Made by a program: the position numbers and the translations under genes. The notes under the pieces were generated by a model, which did not search any database, was not told where the DNA came from, and was given only the letters and a program-made list of their open reading frames with translations. Positions 11,090 to 20,912 of a stretch of DNA of 64,000 bases are shown piece by piece. The stretch lies in NCBI RefSeq assembly GCF_003130585.1, contig NZ_QFKX01000002.1, forward strand, positions 930,001 to 994,000, in the 5' to 3' direction. Every line of letters starts with the position of its first letter. Position 1 is the first letter of the stretch. This DNA is from Brachybacterium endophyticum. GTDB taxonomy: Bacteria > Actinomycetota > Actinomycetes > Actinomycetales > Dermabacteraceae.

Positions 11090-12762
11090 ACGCCCCCGCG
11101 GGCCCCGAGGAGGCCGCGAACGGACCGGACGGGTCGGACGGGTCGGACCGGTCGGGCGGGCGCAACGACTTCGCTCCCACGACGCGGCGCACCCATCCGC
11201 TCACGCCACTGCTGACCGGATGGAAGATCTTCGCGGGGGTGATCGCGGTCATCGCCGCGCAGAACCTCACCCAGCTGCTCGAGGAGTTCACGGTGCGCCG
11301 GGCACTGCTGGGCGTCGGCGCCCTCGCGGTGGCCCTGGTCCTCGCCGTGGCCTTCAGCGCCCTGGCCTGGTGGCGCACCACCTACGAGATCTCCGAGGAC
11401 GGCGTGACGCGGCGCTCGGGGCTGGTCACCCGCACCGGGCTCACCGCTCCGCGGGAGCGCATCGAGTCCGTGTCGGTGCAGCGCCCCGCGGTGCCCCGAC
11501 TGCTGGGCCTGGCGAAGGTACGGGTCGAGTTCGCCGGCGGCTCCGACTCCTTCCTCGACCTCGCCTACGTCACCTCTCGCGACGCCGAGGCGATCCGCAC
11601 CCGCATCCTCTCGGTGGCCGGGCAGGGGAAGGTGCGCCGGGTCGCATCCGCTGCGGACGCAGCGGCGGGAGGATCCGAGGCACCGGGATCATCGGACCGC
11701 GCCGCCCGAGGAGGCCTGCGGGGTGATCTCGAGAAGGTCGTCCTGGACGGCGTGACCGAGGGCGACCTGATCGCGCGGATCCCCACCACCCGGCTCCTCC
11801 ATGCGATGCTGCGCGACCTCGGGTGGCTGCTCGGCCTGCTCGCCGGCGTGCTGTGGATCCTCGTCACCGTCGTGGTGGCCTGGCGCACGGACGGGGTCGG
11901 CGTCGGTCTGCTCGCGGTGGTCCTGCCCGCGCTGCTCGCGATCCAACAGGCCGTGCTGCGCCGCATCGAGGGAGGCTGGGGGTTCGTCTCGCGCGACACC
12001 GACCGCGGGCTCCGCATGCGCCGCGGTCTGTTCTCCACCCGCACCGACAACCTCGGTGCCGGGCGCGTGCAGGAGATGCGGCTGCGGAGACCCCTGCTGT
12101 GGCGTCGCCCCGGATGGAGCGACGTCCGGGTCAGCGTCGCGGGACTCGGTGACGACGACACCTCGGATGCGAGCAAGGTGCTCCCCGTGGGCACCCGGGA
12201 GGAGGTCCGGCGCACGCTCGGCCACCTGCTGCCACCGCTGGGCACCGATGACGACCCGCAGCTGCTGGAACGTCTGCTGAGCGTGCCGGCCCGCGACCTC
12301 GGCGGCATCGGTCCCCGCCACCGCATCTTCGTCATCGGTCGTCGGACGCGCCGCGCCTTCCTGCTGCCCGGGGCGCTCGTCCTGCGCTCGGGGATCATCG
12401 CGCCCACCGTCCAGATCATCCCGCGGGAGAGGATCCAGGGGCTCACCCTCACCCAGGGGCCGGTCGGGCGGATGACCGACAGCGCCACCCTGAGCGTCGG
12501 GGTGGCTGCCGCGAGCGCCGAACTCGCCGGTGTCCCGCTCGCCGACCTGCTCGACATCGAGCGGGAGCTCCGCCAGGACGCCGGCAGTGGCCGCCGCTAC
12601 CGGGACCGCGCGAGCTGGGCCGTCCCACCCCTCGCCCCCCGTGCCGGGTCACCGACGGAACGGGGCGGATCGGTCGGTGCGGCACCCGCTGGTGATCGGG
12701 CGCCGGAAGCCGAGACCCGTCAGGACCGTGCCGATTCACACGATGCAGGAGGCAGACCATGA
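11086..12762 (+). CDS. PH domain-containing membrane protein (YdbT-like)
   Basis: This 558-residue protein has repeated units of paired membrane helices and bPH2 domains. Helices lie at about 46-62 and 72-95 with a PH domain at 98-175. Another helix pair near 240-300 is followed by PH domains near 305-390 and 425-500. A Gly/Asp/Ser-rich N-terminus precedes the first helix. The GTG start overlaps the stop of the smaller partner gene (GTGA), and its own stop overlaps the DUF2520 gene, so the three are translationally coupled. Confidence 0.85.
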   Translation: MNAPAGPEEAANGPDGSDGSDRSGGRNDFAPTTRRTHPLTPLLTGWKIFAGVIAVIAAQNLTQLLEEFTVRRALLGVGALAVALVLAVAFSALAWWRTTYEISEDGVTRRSGLVTRTGLTAPRERIESVSVQRPAVPRLLGLAKVRVEFAGGSDSFLDLAYVTSRDAEAIRTRILSVAGQGKVRRVASAADAAAGGSEAPGSSDRAARGGLRGDLEKVVLDGVTEGDLIARIPTTRLLHAMLRDLGWLLGLLAGVLWILVTVVVAWRTDGVGVGLLAVVLPALLAIQQAVLRRIEGGWGFVSRDTDRGLRMRRGLFSTRTDNLGAGRVQEMRLRRPLLWRRPGWSDVRVSVAGLGDDDTSDASKVLPVGTREEVRRTLGHLLPPLGTDDDPQLLERLLSVPARDLGGIGPRHRIFVIGRRTRRAFLLPGALVLRSGIIAPTVQIIPRERIQGLTLTQGPVGRMTDSATLSVGVAAASAELAGVPLADLLDIERELRQDAGSGRRYRDRASWAVPPLAPRAGSPTERGGSVGAAPAGDRAPEAETRQDRADSHDAGGRP

Positions 12763-13676
12763 GCGCACCCCGCCTGGGGATCGGCATCATCGGCGCAGGG
12801 CGCGTCGGAGCGGCCCTGGGAGCGGCCCTGCGCGCCGAGGGGCATGCGATCACCGGCGCATACGCCGTGTCCGAGGCGTCGAGGGCGCGTGCCGCTGAGA
12901 TGCTCCCCGACGTCCCCCTGCTCGGGGTCGACCGGATCGTCGAACGCAGCGAACTCGTCCTCCTCGCCGTCCCCGACGATCAGCTCGCACCGCTGGCCGC
13001 GGGCATCGCCGCCACGGGCCTGGCCCCCGGCGGGCAGATCTTCGCGCACACCTCCGGGCTGCACGGGATCGATTCCCTCGCGCCCCTCGAGCGCACCGGC
13101 GGGATCGCCCTCGCGATGCACCCGGCGATGACCTTCACGGGCACGCCCGCGGATCTCCCGCGGCTGGTGGGCTGCCCCGTGGCGGTCACCGCACGGGAGT
13201 CGTTCCTGCCGATCGCCCAGGCCCTCGTGGTCGAGATCGGGGGCGAGCCGGTGACCCTCGCCGAGGGGGACCGCGCCCTCTACCACGCCGCACTCTCGCA
13301 CGGGGCGAACCACCTGGTGGTGCTCGTCGACCAGGCACGCGAACTGCTCGCGAGCATCGGCATCGAGGATCCGGGTGTCTACCTGCGCCCGCTGCTGACG
13401 GCAGCCCTCGAGGAGTCGCTCCGCCGCGGGCGCAAGGCGTTGACGGGTCCCGTCTCGCGCGGTGATGCCGGCACCGTCACCGCGCACCTCGAGGCGCTCG
13501 CCGAGGCCGACGGGGCCACGGGCGACACCCGCTCGACCTATCGCGCCCTGGCCCTGGCGGCGCTCGCGAGGGCGGGTCTCGGTGAGCAGGAGGACCGGAC
13601 GATCCGTGAGATCCTTCAGGGGCCCGCGGACGGGGCGGCGCAGGGGCCCGCTGACGAGGCGGCGGACGAGGCATGA
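12759..13676 (+). CDS. Rossmann-like / DUF2520 domain protein
   Basis: This 305-residue protein begins with a dinucleotide-binding fold (GIGIIGAGRVGAAL, residues 7-20). It continues with a helical C-terminal half typical of DUF2520, resembling ketopantoate-reductase-like dehydrogenases. It sits directly before panC, as in many actinobacteria, which makes a pantothenate-linked reductase role plausible, but the substrate is not established. A perfect AGGAGG (12747-12752) precedes the ATG by 6 nt although the gene overlaps its upstream neighbour. The C-terminus carries an imperfect GPADxAAQ-type repeat. Confidence 0.85.
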   Translation: MSAPRLGIGIIGAGRVGAALGAALRAEGHAITGAYAVSEASRARAAEMLPDVPLLGVDRIVERSELVLLAVPDDQLAPLAAGIAATGLAPGGQIFAHTSGLHGIDSLAPLERTGGIALAMHPAMTFTGTPADLPRLVGCPVAVTARESFLPIAQALVVEIGGEPVTLAEGDRALYHAALSHGANHLVVLVDQARELLASIGIEDPGVYLRPLLTAALEESLRRGRKALTGPVSRGDAGTVTAHLEALAEADGATGDTRSTYRALALAALARAGLGEQEDRTIREILQGPADGAAQGPADEAADEA

Positions 13677-13727
13677 GCGGCACCCGGTCCGGACCCCGCG
13701 GGCCCCGCGGACGCTGAGAGGACGCGT

Positions 13728-14570
13728 ATGACCCAGCTGGTGACCACCAAGGACACCCTGCGCACGGCACGCGCGGCGATGACGGGGAGCGTCGCGGTGG
13801 TGATGACCATGGGCGCCCTGCACGAGGGCCATCTGGCCCTCGTCGCCCGCGCCCGGGAGCTCGCCGACCGCGTGATCCTCACCGATTTCGTCAATCCCCT
13901 CCAGTTCGGTGACCCGAAGGACCTCGAGACCTATCCGCGTGACGTCCCGGCCGACGTCGCGATGGTCGAGGGCATCGTCGACCTCGTCTTCGCCCCCTCC
14001 GTCGAGGAGATGTACCCGGTCCTGCCGCCCGCGGTCGGCGTGAGCTCGGGACGCCTGGGGACCCTGTTCGAGGGCGCCTCCCGGCCGGGCCACTTCGACG
14101 GCGTGGTCACCGTGGTCACCAAGCTGCTCTCCCTGACCCGTCCGGACGTCGCGGTGTTCGGCCGCAAGGACGCCCAGCAGCTCGCGATCATCCAGGCTCT
14201 CGTGCGCGACCTCGAACTGCCGGTGCGGATCGACCCCGTCGAGATCGCCCGCGAGGAGACCGGGCTGGCGCGGTCGAGCCGCAACGTGCGCCTGAGCGAG
14301 CAGGGGCGCCGTGACGCCCTCGCCCTCTCCCGCGCGATCCGGGACGTCGAGCAGGCCGCCCCTTCGACCACGGGCGTCATCGCCGCTCTCGAGCGGGCTC
14401 GCGACGCCGGGTCCGCAGGTGTCGCCTGGGACTATGCGCTCGCCGTGGATCCCGTGACCTTCGAGGAGATCGCCACCGGGTATCGCGGGCAGGCACTGGT
14501 GATGCTCGCGGCCGTCGTCGACGGGGTGCGGCTGCTGGATGCCGCTGTGGTGGAGGCGACACGGCCCTGA
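13728..14570 (+). CDS. panC: Pantothenate synthetase
   Basis: It joins pantoate and beta-alanine with ATP to form pantothenate, the coenzyme A precursor. The nucleotidyltransferase HxGH motif is present as HEGH at residues 32-35, along with NPLQFG, the FGRKDAQQ stretch and SSRN. The protein has 280 residues. GAGAGGA precedes the ATG. No panB, panD or coaX is seen in the window. Confidence 0.95.
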   Translation: MTQLVTTKDTLRTARAAMTGSVAVVMTMGALHEGHLALVARARELADRVILTDFVNPLQFGDPKDLETYPRDVPADVAMVEGIVDLVFAPSVEEMYPVLPPAVGVSSGRLGTLFEGASRPGHFDGVVTVVTKLLSLTRPDVAVFGRKDAQQLAIIQALVRDLELPVRIDPVEIAREETGLARSSRNVRLSEQGRRDALALSRAIRDVEQAAPSTTGVIAALERARDAGSAGVAWDYALAVDPVTFEEIATGYRGQALVMLAAVVDGVRLLDAAVVEATRP

Positions 14571-14618
14571 GGGCACCCGGCCTGGGACGCACAGCCCCAT
14601 GATGCGAGAATCGCCCCC

Positions 14619-16142
14619 ATGAACTCTCACCCCTCCAGCGATCAGCATCGCGCCCCGGACGCCCTGGACACCTCCGACCAGATCGCCGTCCGCAAGGCCA
14701 AGCGCGAGCGGCTGATCGAGCGGGGGGAGGAGGCCTACCCGGTCTCCGTTCCCGTCACCACGACCATCGCCGCGGTCCGCGCCGAATACGGCCACCTCGA
14801 GGCCGGCCAGGAGACGCAGGACGTGGTCGGCATCGCGGGACGCATCGTGTTCCAGCGCAACACCGGCAAGCTGTGCTTCGCGACCGTGCAGGACGGCGCG
14901 GGGGAGCGGCTGCAGGTGATGCTGAGCCTCGCCGAGGTCGGCGAGGAGCGCCTGGCCGCCTACAAGGCCGACGTGGACCTCGGCGACCACGTCTTCTTCC
15001 GCGGACGCGTCGGCGCCTCCCGCCGCGGCGAGCTCTCCGTGTTCGCCGACCAGTGGCAGATGGCGGCGAAGGCCGTGCGACCCCTGCCGGTGCTCCACGC
15101 GGACCTCTCCGAGGAGTCGCGGGTGCGTCACCGCTACGTCGACCTGATCGTGCGCGAGGAGGCCCGCACCACCGTCCGCCGACGCGCCGAGGTGATGCGC
15201 TCCCTGCGCGAGTCCTTCACGGACCGTGACTTCGTGGAGATCGAGACCCCGATGCTCCAGGTGATCCCCTCCGGCGCGGCGGCGCGACCGTTCGTGACCC
15301 ACATGAACGCCTTCGACATGGATCTGTTCCTGCGCATCGCCCCCGAGCTCTTCCTCAAGCGCGCGGCCGTCGGCGGCCTGGAGCGCGTGTTCGAGATCAA
15401 CCGGAACTTCCGCAACGAAGGCGCCGATTCCACGCATTCCCCGGAATTCGCGATGCTCGAGGCCTATCAGGCCTACGGCGACTACGACACGATCGGCGAA
15501 CTCACCCGCACCCTCGTCCAAGAGGCCGCCGAGGCGGCGACCGGATCCCAGGTCGTCACTCTCGACGACGGCAGCGAATACGATCTCTCGGGTTCCTGGG
15601 AATCCATCACGATCTACGGATCCCTCTCCGAATCCCTCGGCGAGGAGATCACGCCGGAGACGACGGTCGATCGTCTGCGGGCCATCGCCCGCTCGCTCGA
15701 TCTGGATCTGGACCACCCGAAGTTCGGCCACGGCAAGCTGGTCGAGGAACTCTTCGAGAACCGCGTCGGCGATTCCCTCCACGCCCCCACGTTCGTGCGC
15801 GATTTCCCCGTCGAGACGAGCCCGCTCGTGCGCGCCCACCGCGACGTCCCCGGAGTCGTCGAGAAGTGGGATCTCTACGTGCGGGGCTTCGAGCTGGCCA
15901 CGGGCTACTCGGAGCTCGTGGACCCCGTGATCCAGCGCGAGCGCTTCGAGCAGCAGGCGCAGCTCGCCGCCGCGGGCGACGACGAGGCCATGCGCCTGGA
16001 CGAGGACTTCCTCGAGGCGATGGAGTACGCGCTCCCGCCGACGGGCGGCATGGGAATGGGGATCGACCGTCTGCTGATGGCGATCACCGGACTCGGGATC
16101 CGGGAGACCATCACCTTCCCCCTCGTGAAGCCGGAGGCCTGA
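14619..16142 (+). CDS. lysS: Lysyl-tRNA synthetase (class II)
   Basis: It charges tRNA-Lys. The 507-residue protein has an N-terminal OB-fold anticodon domain (about 70-190). The class II core follows, with motif 2 around [15 protein letters not shown] and motif 3 [12 protein letters not shown] near the C-terminus. GAGAAT lies 7 nt before the ATG and no Shine-Dalgarno sequence is seen. About 410 bp in the middle (15,417-15,830) uses GAA, GAT and TAT codons far more than the rest of the gene. It is followed one base later by a small membrane protein gene. Confidence 0.95.
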   Translation: MNSHPSSDQHRAPDALDTSDQIAVRKAKRERLIERGEEAYPVSVPVTTTIAAVRAEYGHLEAGQETQDVVGIAGRIVFQRNTGKLCFATVQDGAGERLQVMLSLAEVGEERLAAYKADVDLGDHVFFRGRVGASRRGELSVFADQWQMAAKAVRPLPVLHADLSEESRVRHRYVDLIVREEARTTVRRRAEVMRSLRESFTDRDFVEIETPMLQVIPSGAAARPFVTHMNAFDMDLFLRIAPELFLKRAAVGGLERVFEINRNFRNEGADSTHSPEFAMLEAYQAYGDYDTIGELTRTLVQEAAEAATGSQVVTLDDGSEYDLSGSWESITIYGSLSESLGEEITPETTVDRLRAIARSLDLDLDHPKFGHGKLVEELFENRVGDSLHAPTFVRDFPVETSPLVRAHRDVPGVVEKWDLYVRGFELATGYSELVDPVIQRERFEQQAQLAAAGDDEAMRLDEDFLEAMEYALPPTGGMGMGIDRLLMAITGLGIRETITFPLVKPEA

Positions 16143-16143
16143 G

Positions 16144-16380
16144 ATGGACGGCGGATTCTGGTACGAGGCGGCGTCGTTGCTGCCGCCGATCGGTGTGGGG
16201 CTGCTGTTCTGGTTCGCGATCCGCGCGATCCTGCGCGCCGACCGTCGTGAGCGCGAGGCGGAGAGGGTGGCGGAGAAGGCGCTGCGCGACGACGCCGCGA
16301 GGCGTGCGTCCTCGCCCCAGCGACCCCGCGCCGCTGTGAACGGAGCCGGGACGCATCACGGAACCGAGGGCCATTCCTGA
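16144..16380 (+). CDS. Small single-pass membrane protein
   Basis: This 78-residue protein has one hydrophobic helix (about 11-30) followed by a highly charged Arg/Glu helix (31-53) and a polar tail. It starts one base after the lysS stop and lies just upstream of lsr2. Similar short proteins occupy the lysS-lsr2 interval in related actinobacteria as far as I recall. The function is unknown; the topology suggests a short membrane anchor with a cytoplasmic coiled segment. Confidence 0.7.
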   Translation: MDGGFWYEAASLLPPIGVGLLFWFAIRAILRADRREREAERVAEKALRDDAARRASSPQRPRAAVNGAGTHHGTEGHS

Positions 16381-16467
16381 CGGGCTCACCGTCGCAGGGC
16401 CTCATCTCGTTTCCGGGAGCGAATCGAGAAGAAATGCACGCGTTTCGCTCGTGATTATCGATCCGCA

Positions 16468-16497
16468 TTGAATTCTCAGCATCTCTGTGCGGATAAT
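16468..16497 (+). promoter_or_regulatory. lsr2 promoter
   Basis: TTGAAT (16468-16473) and GATAAT (16492-16497) are separated by 18 bp within an unusually AT-rich stretch (about 16,420-16,500). The predicted transcript has a leader of about 47 nt. The AT-rich context suits autoregulation, because Lsr2 binds AT-rich DNA. Confidence 0.7.
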
Positions 16498-16550
16498 GGG
16501 CCCGCGTCCAACGACTGTTCGGCGCCCCACGACATCAAGGAGAATCCCTC

Positions 16551-16874
16551 ATGGCACGGAAGACGTTCGTTGAGCTCATCGACGATCTCGACGGGTCCAA
16601 GGCCGAGGAGTCGGTGAGCTTCGCGCTCGACGGCGTCGCCTACGAGATCGACCTGTCGAAGGAGAACGCCGACAAGCTCCGCGAGGAGCTCGGCGAGTGG
16701 ACCTCACGGGCCCGCCGCGTCGCCGGCCGTCGCATCCGTGGGACCGGCGGCAGCCCCGCCTCCTCGAGCGATTCGGCGAAGATCCGCGCCTGGGCCCGCG
16801 AGAACGGCCACGAGGTCTCCGACCGCGGCCGGATCCCCGAGGAGCTGCGCCAGGCGTACTACGCCGCGAACTGA
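16551..16874 (+). CDS. lsr2: Nucleoid-associated protein Lsr2
   Basis: This H-NS-like xenogeneic silencer bridges AT-rich DNA. The 107-residue protein has the N-terminal dimerisation domain (residues 1-55, MARKTFVELIDDLDG opening) and a C-terminal DNA-binding domain with the RGR AT-hook-like motif (SDRGRIP, about 92-98). AAGGAG is 7 nt before the ATG. In this window the less GC-rich 31-34 kb region is a likely target. Confidence 0.96.
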   Translation: MARKTFVELIDDLDGSKAEESVSFALDGVAYEIDLSKENADKLREELGEWTSRARRVAGRRIRGTGGSPASSSDSAKIRAWARENGHEVSDRGRIPEELRQAYYAAN

Positions 16875-16918
16875 CGCGGAGCGCACCCCGGCGGCGCGCA
16901 CGGAGGTGACGGAGCCCG

Positions 16919-17896
16919 TCACCAGCCCCTGATCGACCAGGAGACCTCGTGCGCCGCCCCGGGGGCCAGGCGCACCACGTCGGTGCCCGTGCGGAAGGCG
17001 TCGGGCGGGCACGTCATCGGCTCGACCGCGAGACCCTTGCGGTTGTTCTCCGCTTCCGGGCGATCGCCCGTGTGCACCTGCACCCAGGGGCATCTCTCGT
17101 CGGCGGAGATCTCCACCCCGGTCCCGCCGGGAGCCTGTGCCCGCACCCGCCATCGCCCGTCGGCGTCCGCCGCCAGGTCGGTGAAGGCGTGGTCGAGGAA
17201 GCGCCCGTCGATCGGCCGGGGTGACCGCAGGTCCAGATCCGAGCCGGCATCCACCGGCGCGGTGCCCGTGGGCAGCAGTCGATCCTCGCTGACCTCCAGG
17301 ACGGTGGCGGCCGGGCACACGACCGTCCATTCCTCGAGCGACTGCGGGCCCGCCAGCAGGTAGGGGTGCGGGCAGACGCCGTAGGGGGCGTCGCTGCGGC
17401 CCCGATTGCGGGCGCGGACCGTCGTGGTCAGGCCCGAGGACCCCTCCAGGCGGTACTCGACCCTCACCTCCAGCGTGAACGGATAGCCGGTGGTGGGATA
17501 CAGGACCGTGCCCAGGACGATCGCGTCCTCGGCCTCCTCGACCACCTCGTAGGCCTGGAAGCTGAGCAGACCGTGCAGGGCGTTGTGGCGCTCGACCTCG
17601 GTGATCGGCACCTGCAGCTCCTCGCCGTCCCAGGTGTAGAGGCCGTCGCCGATGCGGTTGGGCCAGGGCGCCACGATCGCGCCGCGGTAGAACAGCATGG
17701 GCCCCTCGTCAGGGCTGCGCAGCAGCAGGTCACGGCCGTCGACCGTGAGACCTTCGAGGGTCGCGCCGACCTCCGAGACCTCGGCGACGTAGGGCCCGGC
17801 GGTGATCCGGTGCAGCGCTCCGCGTTCGCGCAGCGGGCCGGCTGCGTCGGAGGCGGCGGGGGAGTCGTCCGTGGAGGCGGGGTCGGCGCGGTGCAT
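16919..17896 (-). CDS. Aldose 1-epimerase family protein
   Basis: It likely interconverts alpha and beta anomers of hexoses. The 325-residue protein shows the expected catalytic pattern: His104/His108 in HNALHGLL, His177 in GVCPHPYLL and a late Glu292 in AVEPMTCPP. An N-terminal Ala/Asp/Ser-rich stretch of about 20 residues is probably disordered. The start lies 5 bp after the mqo stop on the same strand, so the two genes are probably co-transcribed. It could also act on another sugar or on a hexose-phosphate. Confidence 0.85.
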   Translation of the reverse strand: MHRADPASTDDSPAASDAAGPLRERGALHRITAGPYVAEVSEVGATLEGLTVDGRDLLLRSPDEGPMLFYRGAIVAPWPNRIGDGLYTWDGEELQVPITEVERHNALHGLLSFQAYEVVEEAEDAIVLGTVLYPTTGYPFTLEVRVEYRLEGSSGLTTTVRARNRGRSDAPYGVCPHPYLLAGPQSLEEWTVVCPAATVLEVSEDRLLPTGTAPVDAGSDLDLRSPRPIDGRFLDHAFTDLAADADGRWRVRAQAPGGTGVEISADERCPWVQVHTGDRPEAENNRKGLAVEPMTCPPDAFRTGTDVVRLAPGAAHEVSWSIRGW

Positions 17897-17901
17897 GGTC
17901 C

Positions 17902-19389
17902 TCAGCTGTCCTCGAGTCCGAGCAGGTGGGCGGTGCGGGCCAGCGACGTTCTCGCGGCCTCGGCGTCCTCGGACAGATGGGTCCCGAAGCTGGGGATCAT
18001 GGAGCGGATCCCGTCGCGCCAGCGCTCGAAGCGCTCGGGGAAGACCTTCTCGAGCATCCCCAGCATGATCGTGGTGGCCGTCGAGGCGCCCGGGGAGGCA
18101 CCGAGCATGCCGGCGATGGACCCGTCGCCGGCGGCGATCAGCTGCGTGCCGAACTGCAGCACGCCGAGCTTCTTGGGATCCGGCGCGATCACCTGGACCC
18201 GCTGGCCGGCCGTGATCAGCTCCCAGTCCTCCGAGCGGGCGGAGGGCATGTACTCGCGCAGGGCGTCGAAGCGCTTGGCGGGGGAGGCGACGAGTTCTCC
18301 GGCCAGGTACTTCATCAGATCCAGGTTCGGCGGGGCGACCGCCATCATCTGCGCGATGTTCCCGGGCTTGATGGAGGCGAAGAGATCGAGGTTCGACCCG
18401 GTCTTCAGGAACTTCGGGGACCAGCCCGCGTAGGGGCCGAACATCAGGGAGCGCTGGCCGTCGATGTAGCGGGTGTCCAGGTGCGGGACGCTCATCGGCG
18501 GTGCGCCGACGGCCGCCTTGCCGTAGACCTTCGCCTGGTGGCGATCGATGATCTCGGGGTCGGTGCAGCGCAGCCACTGCCCGGAGATCGGGAAGCCGCC
18601 GAAGCCACGGATCTCGGGGATGCCCGAGTCCTGCAGGAGCGGCAGCGCGTTGCCGCCGGCGCCGACGAAGACGAACGGTGCGCGCACCACGCGCACCTCG
18701 CCCGAGGCGGAGCGTGCCATCACGCCCCAGTCCGAGCCCATCCGACGCAGCGAGGTGACCTCCCAGCCGGTCGAGACCGTCGTGTTCGCGCGTCGGGCCA
18801 CGTCCAGCAGCTCCCGGGAGAGGCGCCCGAAGTCGACGTCGGTGCCGTCGGGGGCGTAGGTCGCAGCGATGGTCTCCGTCTCGGGGCGCGACTCGGTCAC
18901 CAGCGGAGCCCACTCGGCGAGCTGCTCGTGCCGGGTGGTGAACTCCATCGAGTCGAACAGGGGGCTGCGCACCAGGGCGTCGTGACGTCGGCGCAGGTAG
19001 TCCACGTTCTCGATGCCGTGCACGAAGCTCATGTGGGGCACGGAGTTGATGAACACGCTCGGGTCGGCGATCTTCCCGGACTCCACCAGGTGCGCCCAGA
19101 ACTGCCGGCTGACCTGGAACTGCTCGTTGATGGAGATCGCCTTGGCGGGGCTGACGGAGCCGTCGATGTCCTGCGGGGTGTAGTTCAGCTCGCACAGGGC
19201 GCTGTGGCCGGTGCCCGCGTTGTTCCACCCCTCGCTGGACTCCAGGGCGACGTCGTCGAGCTTCTCGAGGATCTGCACGTCCCAGTCGGGCTCGATCTCG
19301 CTGAGCAGGGCCGCCAGCGTCGCGCTCGCGACGCCACCACCGATCAGCACCGCATCCGCTCTGGTCACGTCCACCGTGAGCTCGCCCAT
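17902..19389 (-). CDS. mqo: Malate:quinone oxidoreductase
   Basis: This membrane-peripheral FAD enzyme oxidises malate to oxaloacetate and reduces the quinone pool, bypassing NAD-malate dehydrogenase. The FAD-binding GGGVAS motif is at residues 17-22, and conserved sequence such as SSEGWNNAGTGHSALCE follows. Starting at 19,389 the protein is 495 residues, the family norm. GGGAG lies 5 nt upstream and a TAGCCT hexamer lies at 19,425-19,430. An in-frame ATG at 19,422 sits too close to that hexamer to be transcribed. Confidence 0.95.
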   Translation of the reverse strand: MGELTVDVTRADAVLIGGGVASATLAALLSEIEPDWDVQILEKLDDVALESSEGWNNAGTGHSALCELNYTPQDIDGSVSPAKAISINEQFQVSRQFWAHLVESGKIADPSVFINSVPHMSFVHGIENVDYLRRRHDALVRSPLFDSMEFTTRHEQLAEWAPLVTESRPETETIAATYAPDGTDVDFGRLSRELLDVARRANTTVSTGWEVTSLRRMGSDWGVMARSASGEVRVVRAPFVFVGAGGNALPLLQDSGIPEIRGFGGFPISGQWLRCTDPEIIDRHQAKVYGKAAVGAPPMSVPHLDTRYIDGQRSLMFGPYAGWSPKFLKTGSNLDLFASIKPGNIAQMMAVAPPNLDLMKYLAGELVASPAKRFDALREYMPSARSEDWELITAGQRVQVIAPDPKKLGVLQFGTQLIAAGDGSIAGMLGASPGASTATTIMLGMLEKVFPERFERWRDGIRSMIPSFGTHLSEDAEAARTSLARTAHLLGLEDS

Positions 19390-19519
19390 GACACTCCCGT
19401 CCTCATCGTCGATGTACGACATCGAGGCTACCCCGGAACGTCGGCCGCACGGGCCGTCGGGCGGTGGGCGGAGAGTGAGGGCGGACACCACCGGCGCACG
19501 CCCTTGGCAGACTGCTCCC

Positions 19520-20893
19520 ATGGCAGATGCGACGACGCACGACCCCGCCCCGACCATCCCCGCCCCCACCACGGACCAGCTGCGCTGGCAGCAGCAAGGC
19601 CTCGGGGTCTTCTTCCACGTGGGCGTGAACACCTTCGCCGGGAAGGAGTGGAGCGACGGCACACTGCCGGCATCGAGCTTCGACCCCACGGACCTGGACG
19701 CCGACGAATGGGTGCGCACCGCCCGTGATCTGGGCGCGCGGTACGTGGTGCTGACCGCCAAGCATCACGACGGCTTCTGCCTGTGGCCCACCGCGACGAC
19801 GGACTACTCGGTCGCCTCCTCCCCGTTCAGGGGCGGGGGAGGTGACCTGGTGCGCGAGGTCGCCGATGCCTGCAGGACCCACGGCCTGGGCCTGGGCCTC
19901 TACCTCTCGCCCTGGGACCGCCACGCCTCCTGCTACCAGGATGCCGCCGCCTACGACGAGTTCTACCTGGCCCAGCTGCGGGAGCTGTGCAGCGACTACG
20001 GCCCGCTCGCCGAGCTCTGGTTCGACGGCGCGGGATCGGCTGGACGCGAGTACGACTGGGACCGCATCGGAGCGCTCATCCAGGACCTGCAGCCCCACGC
20101 CATGGTGTTCAACATGGGGCCGGCCACCATCCGCTGGGTGGGCAACGAGGACGGTCTGGCCTCGGATCCCTGCTGGTACGTCACCGAGTCCACCGACCTC
20201 AACAATTACGACGACGAGGTGACCGCCCTGGGTCGTGCCCGCTACCTGCCGCCCGAGTGCGACGTGTCGCTGCGCACCGGCTGGTTCTGGCAGGAGGGGG
20301 AGGAGCCCAAGACGCTGCAGCACCTGCTGGCGATCCATGCCCGATCCGTCGGCCTCGGCGCCGGGCTGCTGCTGAACGTCCCCCCGGATCGCCGTGGCCG
20401 CATCGACCCGGCCGACGCCGCGCGTCTGCACGAGCTGCGCGAGGCCCTGGACGCCCGCTTCGGCGCCCCCGTGGCCACCCGCCTCGAGACCACGGGCAGG
20501 CCGCAGTCACCGGGAACCCGACAGCGGACGAGCCTGCAGGCCACTCTTCCCGCGGTGCAGCGGATCGACCACCTCGAACTGCGCGAGGAGCTCGGTGCGG
20601 GACAGAGGATCTGCGCCCACTCCGTGCGGCTCCCGGCAGAGGGGCCCGACGGGGCGCGGCCGGACGGGCCGGCCGGCACGGTGCTCGCCGCCGGGGAGAC
20701 CGTCGGCGTGCGGCGCATCCACCGCCTGGACCCGCCCGTCACCACGGACCGTCTGGTGATCGAGATCGGCGGCATCGACGGAGCTCCCGCCCCGGCACTC
20801 ACCGAGGTGCTCGTCCACGGCGACAGCAGCCCCGTCCCCGCGCCCTGCCTCCCCGCCGGGTCGCGCGCGAGCACCGAGGAGCCGCAGGACTGA
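19520..20893 (+). CDS. Alpha-L-fucosidase (GH29 family)
   Basis: This probable exo-fucosidase acts on fucosylated glycans. The 457-residue protein shows the GH29 (beta/alpha)8 pattern: GVFFHVGVNTF near residues 29-39, KHHDGF at 81-86 and the nucleophile region ELWFDG with Asp169. No signal peptide is visible, so it appears intracellular, which implies uptake of small fucosides. CAGACT lies 6 nt before the ATG with no Shine-Dalgarno sequence, suggesting a leaderless transcript. It is divergent from mqo. No fucose transporter or catabolic genes are adjacent. Confidence 0.88.
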   Translation: MADATTHDPAPTIPAPTTDQLRWQQQGLGVFFHVGVNTFAGKEWSDGTLPASSFDPTDLDADEWVRTARDLGARYVVLTAKHHDGFCLWPTATTDYSVASSPFRGGGGDLVREVADACRTHGLGLGLYLSPWDRHASCYQDAAAYDEFYLAQLRELCSDYGPLAELWFDGAGSAGREYDWDRIGALIQDLQPHAMVFNMGPATIRWVGNEDGLASDPCWYVTESTDLNNYDDEVTALGRARYLPPECDVSLRTGWFWQEGEEPKTLQHLLAIHARSVGLGAGLLLNVPPDRRGRIDPADAARLHELREALDARFGAPVATRLETTGRPQSPGTRQRTSLQATLPAVQRIDHLELREELGAGQRICAHSVRLPAEGPDGARPDGPAGTVLAAGETVGVRRIHRLDPPVTTDRLVIEIGGIDGAPAPALTEVLVHGDSSPVPAPCLPAGSRASTEEPQD

Positions 20894-20912
20894 GCGGGCC
20901 ACGGCGCTGTCA

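Noticed and set aside
12720..15839. 1,039-codon minus-strand frame opposite panC-lysS
   Set aside because: Shadow frame: no coherent motifs, and the plus-strand genes are unambiguous.
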